DNA from: Chara braunii
Lineage: Eukaryota; Streptophyta; Charophyceae; Charales; Characeae
DNA length: 36,889 nt
Assembly: GCA_003427395.1 (NCBI GenBank)
Contig: BFEA01000016.1
Location: 3,604,479 to 3,641,367, forward strand
Direction: 5' to 3'
The first letter of the stretch is position 1. Each line of letters starts with the position of its first letter. Of this stretch, positions 30,529-36,889 are shown one piece after another. The translations under genes were made by a program, and so were the position numbers. The notes below the pieces were generated by a model that saw nothing but the letters and a program-made list of their open reading frames with translations, was not told where the DNA came from and did not search any database.

Positions 30529-32080
30529 ATGCGCCAAGCCCCATGGGGATTGCCCTACTGTGTGTCTGGGTACTCGTAGTAAGCCTCCTGGCCAGTAGGG
30601 CAATCCACTGTAGAGGGCCAAAGGTTTGGGGGTGGGGTGCACTGAAGCTGCCCCGCCCTTGCTCAGGCTGGTAGTGCCACATGGGTTGGGCTGCTCCTCC
30701 TCCCATCTTCTTTTCTACCCCACTTTGTACAAACATGCTGGGGACAAGTAACCGGACTGCTGCCCCCCAGGAAGGGGCCTGTGTGTTGGAAAAAAAAAAA
30801 AAAGAACCCATACATTAGGGCAGTCACAGGCTCAGATCCTGCCTAAACCCAGCATGCAGATGTTATCATAGTTCATGTTTCTCCAATGGATTGGTGGGGC
30901 CTGAAATTTCCTTGCTTTTTTTTTATTATTAATAAAATAAAAAAAATGCAAGCTGCTGCGAGGCCCTAAGCCTCGGCAAGCCCTATCCAGCATGCATGGG
31001 CGCCCTAAGTGAAGGCGGACCTGCCAAGTGACGAGAGGCCTATTTTTGTGTTGGTCGTAACTGGGGGAGACAGTTACGCAGCACCAGTTGGTTGAGCGAG
31101 CCCAGGCCCTGCCTATCGACATTACGGGGCTTCAGGCCTTTTTCCCGAATGAATCGGAGGCAGCCCCTGGGCCAGACATGGGGCATGAACTGAACACAGG
31201 CCGCTTGGTAGTTGGGCACGGGTAACCACCCCAGACCTTGTGGAAGATTTCCTGGGACAGGGGCTCAGCCACTTGGGGTCTGCCAGAAGTATCCGGGGAG
31301 AGGCCCAGGCCAGCTAGGCATCCCACGACAAGCAGCCACTTTCCATAAAGGAAAGGGCCTGGCTGCTGGCTGGACATTCGGGCACTTGCTGCTTAGCGTG
31401 CAGTGAGGAGGGTGAAGGCAAGCAGCTGACCCAGGAGGAGAGGGGTATCGCCAAGAAGGCTGTGTGGTGATATTGGGTGTTTTGCAGTGTGATGACAACT
31501 ATCTGATGTGCGATTGATGCTGAGGTGTAACGGCAGTATAATGTTGATTGTGCCAAGGCAATGGTTGGTCATCGCAATCCACGTCAGGACATCTGGTGAG
31601 AATGTTTGTGGTTGGGGGCAGGTATTTTGAGGTACGTTGCTCTTAACCTTATCTACCGTCTTTGACACTTCTTACTGTGAGGATGTGTGTTCTGTGAGGA
31701 TGTGTGTTCTGTCTTGAGAGTCCTCTCATGTGAGGAGTCGAGTGCGGTCAACCTTGAGAGTCGGCATTGTTCACATGGAGCATCTGGAAGGAGAGGGCGT
31801 TGCCATCTGAAGGGCCCTGGACGAAGCACTGGGTCACGGTCACTATGCCAACCCACCAGGAGTAGAACACGCATGCTTTGCTGCTTTGTCCTTTGTCTGC
31901 CTGCTGCGCTATAGATAGGTCATGAGGGGCAGGCGAGCTCTACAGGGAGACAAGAACCAGATGTCTTTAAACAAGTACCGGCGGGTTACGTTCCATTGGC
32001 TGTGATCGTCGTCCTGTCTGCGGCGTTAAATATTTCTTTTTTGGGGGGCTGTCCTTAAACTGCCTCTTGATCAGCCAATC
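30155..32080. other. Non-coding stretch with a C30 run
   Basis: A run of 30 C occupies 30,496-30,525. An A-rich run is at 30,790-30,803 and an A/T-rich segment at 30,918-30,949. A 17-bp duplication of TGTGAGGATGTGTGTTC lies near 31,676-31,710. The minus-strand frame 30,254-30,811 runs through the C30 tract as polyglycine and is not believable as a gene. Confidence 0.45.
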
Positions 32081-32635
32081 GGTCGGTGTAAGGCTCGCTG
32101 CACGCGAGGATAAAAATAGTGCAGGGCTGGCCAGTTCAGCATTGACTTGGTGCACAGGGGTGGGCCGTGCACACCTTCAGACACGTGCGCTATCTGGATT
32201 GCCCAGGAACGCTGATGTAAGTTGGTTGCATCAAGAAGAACTGAGGGAGGGGTAGATTTCAGGTGATAAGTTCAGTTACAATTCCACTTTGCAAACAGCC
32301 ACACAAATGATGCTATTTTTATTTTGATTAGTTAGATGTTACTGCCATTAACACATCTGACAGACAACATAGGTAGAACTATCCTTTTTTCCGTATTTGC
32401 TTTCTGTTTTGCTTAATCAAATAAAATAGTTTTGTTTGTAGGAATCTGGACTTACCTGTGGGACCCAACTGTGTATCATCTGATAATGCCACCGATTAAT
32501 TATTTTTATTTTAAATCGGTCTGTCCACTACGCTGCGGCAGGCAACAGAGTGTGTCCTAGTGCAGACATTGTACAGTGCTGTAGCATACGAGCGACAAAG
32601 AGTACCTTGAATGTTCGTCAAGCCGCAGACTCCCA

Positions 32636-33663
32636 TTGGTCGCTGAGGGAAATCGTTCTCTGTTCCGACAGGCTAGGGAAGGGCAGCGTCAGCAGAGGAG
32701 GGCAAGGGACACTGAGGCAAGCAGGGCCTTAGCTAGAGAGGCAGCTGCCTCAGCGTCCGCAATGGCCACTTTTACGCAGCAGAGTTCCCAGGACAGTGGA
32801 TCAGGGACCGTTGGGGCAACAGTCGCACATGCCCAGAGTCGGTCCGTTGGTGTGATGGTCAGCCAATTAGTGTTAACTCCTGAAGAGGTTGCCATTCAGC
32901 GAGCCAGTGCTCACGAAGCACAGCTACAATAGGCGTTAGATGAGATACAAGCAGGAAAGGAGAGAATGATTAGACGTGAGCTAGGATGCAGCGGAGAGAA
33001 GCGGACATGCAGGAGTTAGATGAGGTAGATCTGACACACATGGATGATGATGTAAGAACCGTTAGGACGACCCTGCTAGATGTGATAGAGATGCAGGACT
33101 ACCGTACGGCTCTCTTGCAGGACATTCATAGAAGCCTGGCTGCGCTGGTTGGGCGAGTTCAGGTCTCACCGTCACCATTTGGGCCAGGTGTCTGGCCTGT
33201 GGTACAACCTCGTCCCTTTGTCCCATCGGTAACCGGGGTAGTCCCATCTACACTTCCTCCGGTGTCGGTGCAGGCCGCTTCCCATCTTGTTATGCCTTTG
33301 ACAGACGGGTTCTTTGCAGTGTACAAATTTTTGTTCAGATAGTGTTCTCTCAACCTCCGTTGCAGACTGACATAACAGGGAAGCCTGCCGTCTCGCAGCC
33401 AGCGCAGCCGCAGGGCACACAGCCCCAGCAGCAGCAGGTGCATCAGCCTGCACCTCAGGCCCAAGAGCCTGAAGTTGTGCAGGTCCCGGGACAAGGACAC
33501 TGCCATCGCATCACCCAAACCCTTTTCAGGTGATAAGAAGGGTGAGGACCTCGACACATGGTTGAGGACGGTGCCAGTCTATGTGAAGTGCAAGTCAACC
33601 TTGCCTCACGAGGAAGTGCTTGTGGCTGCCTCTATCTTGAGGGGAGTGCAGCGAGGTGGTTGA
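32636..33663 (+). pseudogene. gag: Ty3-type Gag, N-terminal and capsid start
   Basis: Fragmented + strand frames give a Gln/Arg/Ala-rich, probably coiled-coil N-terminus (32,636-32,932 and 32,986-33,342), a Pro/Gln-rich linker (33,342-33,480), then the start of a retrotransposon capsid domain: PKPFSGDKKGEDLDTWLRTV with VLVAASILRGV (33,520-33,663). At least three frame changes or stops interrupt it. In an active element Gag packages the RNA into particles. No LTR or primer-binding site was recognised upstream of 32,550, so the left boundary is unknown. Confidence 0.7.
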
Positions 33664-33746
33664 ACGGGTACGTGTAGTTACAAGTGTACGGTCATGACTT
33701 CCGCGCTTGGGCAATCACCTAGAGATCTGATGACTTCATAAAGCTG

Positions 33747-34773
33747 GTGGAGGAAAGGTGGCATGACCCACAGGAGGCTCAAAAGGCCACCAACGGGATA
33801 TTGAACCTGAGCTCAAGGAAGTTTAGGACAGTAAGGGATGCCGCAAACGCAGTAGAGCGTCTGATCTGTGTTCCTGGCGCACACTACGACCCCCAGGTCT
33901 TACTTACCACTTTTTTGAGGTGCCTTCCTACGAAGATCAGGAATCAGTTGGCAAGTGAGGCCATGAGCACAGTCCATAACTTCCCCTCGTTTAGCAAGAA
34001 GGCCCTAGATCTAGAAGCAAAGATCGGGCGTGGACAACAACCCACGACGGATGGTAGGAAAAAGATATTGCCTCCTAACTGGAAAGCCAAGGGGCACGCC
34101 ATGTTCGTCGACAACGATGGTACTACCATAGAGTTAGACGACGACTTCCAGGTGGGAGTAGGGTTAAAGTCGGCCTCCCTACGAAGATCAGGAATCAGTT
34201 GGCAAGTGAGGCCATGGTCACAGTTCACAACTTCCCCTCGTTTAGCAAGAAGGCCCTAGATCTAGAAGCAAAGATCGGGCATGGACAACAACCCACGACG
34301 GATGGTAGGAAAAAAACACTGCCTCCTAACTGAAAGCCAAGGGGCATGTCATGTCCGTCGACAACGATGGTACTGCCATAGAGTTAGACGACGACATCCA
34401 GGTTGGAGTAGGGTTTGAGTCATGTAGCCCAGACGCTTCAGGGGGTGGAGCAGTCGTTGCCTCAGTACAAAAAGGTAAGGCGACCGGTAGACGCCACAAA
34501 GGTTCTCGGTCAAAGAGTCAAGTAGACCCCAATGCTCCATGGGAGAAAGCTGGGCTTACTGATGACGTGTGGAGAGATCGGTACGCCTTAGCAGCTTGCA
34601 TTCGCTGTGGCCAATATGGCCATAACTGTTCAAGTGCCGGGACCGTAAAGATCCCGCCTACGATGGGCAAGCAAAGATCTCCTCCGCTTCCCAGGACAAC
34701 AACGTTGCCAACACTTCTGGCACTGCTTCGGGAAACACGTCGGGCCAGTAGGAATTGTAGCTGTTCCTACTAG
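33747..34773 (+). pseudogene. gag: Ty3-type Gag capsid C-terminus and zinc knuckle, rearranged
   Basis: The frame at 33,747-34,259 continues the capsid (RWHDPQEAQKATNGILNLSS, TTFLRCLPTKIRNQLA). A 251-bp tandem duplication (33,928-34,178 and 34,179-34,429) repeats the end of this domain out of phase, and a stop lies in the second copy. The frame at 34,351-34,773 carries CIRCGQYGH, the first part of a CCHC zinc knuckle whose last Cys is lost by a frameshift. This stretch is unmistakably Ty3-like but not translatable. Confidence 0.72.
33928..34429. repeat. 251-bp tandem duplication within gag
   Basis: CTACGAAGATCAGGAATCAG starts at 33,928 and 34,179, and the two 251-bp units are clearly homologous to their ends (GTAGGGTTAAAGTC and GTAGGGTTTGAGTC). 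Because 251 is not a multiple of three it breaks the Gag frame. Several substitutions separate the copies. Confidence 0.9.
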
Positions 34774-34873
34774 GGTCGAGATGGTGGATACACGCTCACC
34801 GTCTCCAGAGATGGCCTAAGCTATTGACTCTGACATCGTCCCGTGAGCACATTCAGACCAATCGATACTCTGT

Positions 34874-35420
34874 TTGATGAATGTGTTCGAATCCGTAGAG
34901 GAGCTAGAGGAGGAGTGGTTTAGATTAGACCCGCTAGCTTCTTGGACGACAATGGCTAAATCTTCTAAGGGTGAGTTGTTTGTAGACGAGGTAGATATAG
35001 GCAGCCGTAAGGCTAGGGCCTTCTACGATATGTGTTTGACAAGGAACTTTATCAGTCGCGCTTGTGTTGATAGGCTGCACTTATAGGGGCAAGTGCAGCG
35101 CCGCAGTCGACCTGTGGAGTCGACGTGTGCCAACAAACGACGCATGGTAGTTAATGACTACCTAAAAGATGTTGTGTTGTTTCCCATACGCGGGAGGGGA
35201 ACTGAGGCATAGAATCTCGTTCCTAGTCAGTGATGATCTCCCTATGGATATCTTGCAGGGTATGTACTATCTTTCGGTTGCACAACCCCAGTTTGACTGG
35301 GACCAAAAAGTGGTCAAACACACACTGCCCGGAGGGAGGACCGCCGAATTGCACAAGTATAAAGCTAGTAGTCTGATTGAGTCCTACGGGTGCATGTGTG
35401 CGGCCGCGTTCTATAACTAA
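34874..35420 (+). pseudogene. pol: Ty3-type aspartic protease region, active site altered
   Basis: 34,874-35,085 ends with RKARAFYDMCLTRNFISRAC, where a retroviral-type protease would have the Asp-Thr/Ser-Gly triad followed by A-T. Here the triad reads Asp-Met-Cys. 35,169-35,420 continues with FLVSDDLPMDILQGMYYL and WDQKVVKHTLPGGRTAELH, the usual linker towards RT. A stop and a frameshift lie between the two parts. Confidence 0.65.
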
Positions 35421-35472
35421 TATAAGCAAAATCCGGAGGAGGGTGTGTACTTTGTATGTCTTTGCAGAGGGT

Positions 35473-35957
35473 GAGCCAGTGAAAATGCCTCCAGAGATAG
35501 GAGTGGCCGCTAATTAGCCTGATCTATCCGAAGAGCCGAAAGGGGTTGTTGAGAGGGAGGTCGTCCATGCGATAGAGATTATTGCGAGGTCTAGTATTTC
35601 GAAGGGTAGAATCTATCGGATGTCTCCAGCGGAGCTTGATGAGCTTCGCCGAGAGCTCAAGGATCTCATAGAGAAGGGTTGGATCTGGCCGATTGTCTCC
35701 CCTTACGGGTCTCCTGTCTTATTTGTACCAAAAAAGAGGGGAACGTTGAGGATGTGCATTGATTAGAGGGGCCTCAATGCCATCACTATGAAGAACACAA
35801 AGCCCCTACCGCGCATCGATGACTTGTTGGACCGAGTGCAAGGGTGCCGGTACTTGAATAAGATAGATCTCAAGTCCGAGTACAATCAGATTGCAATCCG
35901 GCCCGAGGATCAACACAACCGCTTTTCAGACCAGGTATGATCTGTACTAGTTTGTGA
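35473..35957 (+). pseudogene. pol: Ty3-type reverse transcriptase, truncated
   Basis: One frame from 35,473 reads through RT fingers and palm motifs: SPYGSPVLFVPKKRGTLRMC, RGLNAITMKNTKPLPRIDDL, and LNKIDLKSEYNQIAIRPEDQ, which holds the motif A Asp. In-frame stops interrupt it (near 35,515 and TAG at 35,764). A one-base shift near 35,930 puts the following TRYDLY in another frame. The homology ends at about 35,957, before the YxDD motif, RNase H and integrase. The remainder is replaced by a minus-strand SINE-like segment. Confidence 0.85.
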
Positions 35958-36290
35958 CCAACTGGCGCTGCGTAGCTGAAGAGGTTGGTTGCGCAGCTGC
36001 GTGCAGCGAGCCTTACACCTGGTTTGGTCTGTACTCTCCATTGCCTCTGTTCTGTGTGGGAGCAGCACCCAAGCTACATGGTGTGGGCTGGAAAGACAGA
36101 CTCAATTTCCACAACCAGCCAGGAGGGACAAGCCAACATTCTCAGTCGGTGAACCCGAAGTATGCCACACAGGGGGTCGTGGGGAATCGAATGGATGCCA
36201 TGGGGAATAGAACCCACAGCCTCCTGTGTACCACTTACGTGCTCAACCAACTGAGCTAGGCTGCTTGGCCCTGAATTTTCCTTTCTTTTC
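35958..36290 (-). mobile_element. tRNA-derived SINE-like element
   Basis: On the minus strand from about 36,268, GCCTAGCTCAGTTGGTTGAG is a perfect box A context. GGGTTCTATTCCCC about 35 nt later is a good box B with one change. The anticodon arm does not give a regular tRNA. The body extends to about 35,958, where the Ty3 RT similarity stops. It includes a 21-bp segment (35,999-36,019) that recurs, inverted, at 32,085-32,105. An A-rich patch (36,279-36,305 on the minus strand) lies outside the head. The right flank does not resume RT sequence, so insertion accompanied a deletion or later rearrangement. Confidence 0.6.
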
Positions 36291-36384
36291 CCTTTTTTCA
36301 AAAGATAAAGTGGGATAGCCTTGAATATTCTCAAGTTTGGCTGGCCTCAGTAATTCAATCACTAATGTGAGAATTCGGGCATCG

Positions 36385-36500
36385 GGCCATCTGCGGTTGT
36401 ACCGACGGTTCGGATTGTCACGTGATCTTAAGGCTTTAAGATTGCATGACGATCCAGGCCATCTGTGGTCCTACTAATCCGATGGTTCAGATCATCGTGT
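36385..36500. repeat. Imperfect 72-bp tandem duplication
   Basis: GGCCATCTGCGGTTGTACC starts at 36,385 and GGCCATCTGTGGTCCTACT at 36,457. Both continue with GACGGTTCGGATTGTCACGT and GATGGTTCAGATCATCGTGT respectively. The two units are clearly diverged. Confidence 0.55.
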
Positions 36501-36819
36501 TGCAAGGAAAATGAGCGATAGCGAACTTCAGAACCCAAGCAGCATCATACACATGAGACCAGATAGTCGTGACCTTGAACCAAAAGCAGAATTGCAACAC
36601 GAGTCCCACCAAATAAGATCACAGCAAAAACTCATGAGTGACAATGTTCGAATAGTCTCATCATCATCACCAAAGAACCAATGTCGAAAATCCTATCTGG
36701 CACTCTGTGCCCAGACTACAAATGGAAGATCCTATCTAGCCACGTCAACAGCTCCCCGAAGTACGAGCAGGTCTCGGCCATGAGCACCAGATATGTCTCT
36801 CGTATCACTCACAACCTCG

Positions 36820-36862
36820 ATCCCCCACTTACAGATGCCGATCCCCCACTCACAGATGCCAC
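36820..36862. repeat. 21-bp tandem duplication
   Basis: CGATCCCCCACTTACAGATGC is followed immediately by the same 21 bases with one change (T to C). No other feature is seen in the last 350 bases; the open frame 36,511-36,783 has no recognisable domain. Confidence 0.7.
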
Positions 36863-36889
36863 GATGCGCCCCATACAGCTCAGCGCAGC

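Noticed and set aside
30254-30811. 185-codon minus-strand frame with a polyglycine run
   Set aside because: It crosses the C30 homopolymer, whose length is unreliable, and has no recognisable domain.
36170-36270. Functional tRNA gene on the minus strand
   Set aside because: Box A and box B are good, but the anticodon arm and acceptor stem do not form; better explained as a SINE head.
27161-36889. Candidate ERGIC3 exon 7
   Set aside because: I looked for a Cys-basic-basic-EGF block with splice sites and for later conserved blocks (GFL-V-K-AGNFHF type) and found none.

Overview
The window looks like nuclear DNA of a green plant (streptophyte). The only intact-looking protein gene is split by large GT-AG introns and encodes the N-terminal half of an ERGIC3/Erv46-type cargo receptor, close to the plant form. 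There is also a plant-type U6 snRNA copy, Ty3-type and Penelope-type retroelement remains, tRNA-derived SINE-like heads, long GA/CT/GT microsatellites and an assembly gap of Ns. A charophyte with a repeat-rich genome (Chara-like) is my best guess; this is inference from gene style, not a database match.

Layout. 1-11,000 is repeat-rich intergenic DNA with no credible protein gene. It holds a foldback repeat cluster (1-540), a purine-rich minisatellite (725-1310), a tRNA-like SINE (about 1830-2110), a 103-bp foldback (3055-3157), two diverged tandem families (3421-4200 and 5205-5950), another SINE head (about 6180-6352), and a U6 snRNA copy with a tRNA-like segment upstream (8758-9012). 11,090-17,092 is a decayed retroelement bounded by roughly 0.6-kb direct repeats. 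It carries a GIY-YIG-like endonuclease motif upstream of a reverse transcriptase of the Penelope-like type, an order that fits the permuted (N-terminal endonuclease) Penelope-like clade. 17,200-18,230 holds a dimeric minisatellite, a degenerate U6-like fragment and a duplicated 0.1-kb repeat.

18,747-27,160 carries six consecutive in-phase exons (185 codons) of the ERGIC3-like gene on the + strand. Intron 1 is 4.3 kb and contains the N gap and GA tracts. A small TTA-flanked Harbinger-like MITE lies in intron 3. The C-terminal half of the gene was not found: either intron 6 exceeds 9.7 kb or the gene is cut here. 27,200-32,500 contains several two-copy tandem duplications (208, 36 and 147 bp), a 31-bp-arm hairpin and homopolymer runs.

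32,550-35,957 is a degenerate Ty3-type gag-protease-reverse transcriptase remnant with frameshifts, stops, a 251-bp frame-breaking duplication and a damaged protease active site. It ends inside the RT next to a minus-strand tRNA-like SINE (to about 36,290). The last 0.6 kb holds small tandem duplications only.

The best candidate for something undescribed is the 6-kb Penelope-like fossil with upstream GIY-YIG and terminal direct repeats, followed by the tRNA-like/U6 tandem and the two diverged satellite-like families.
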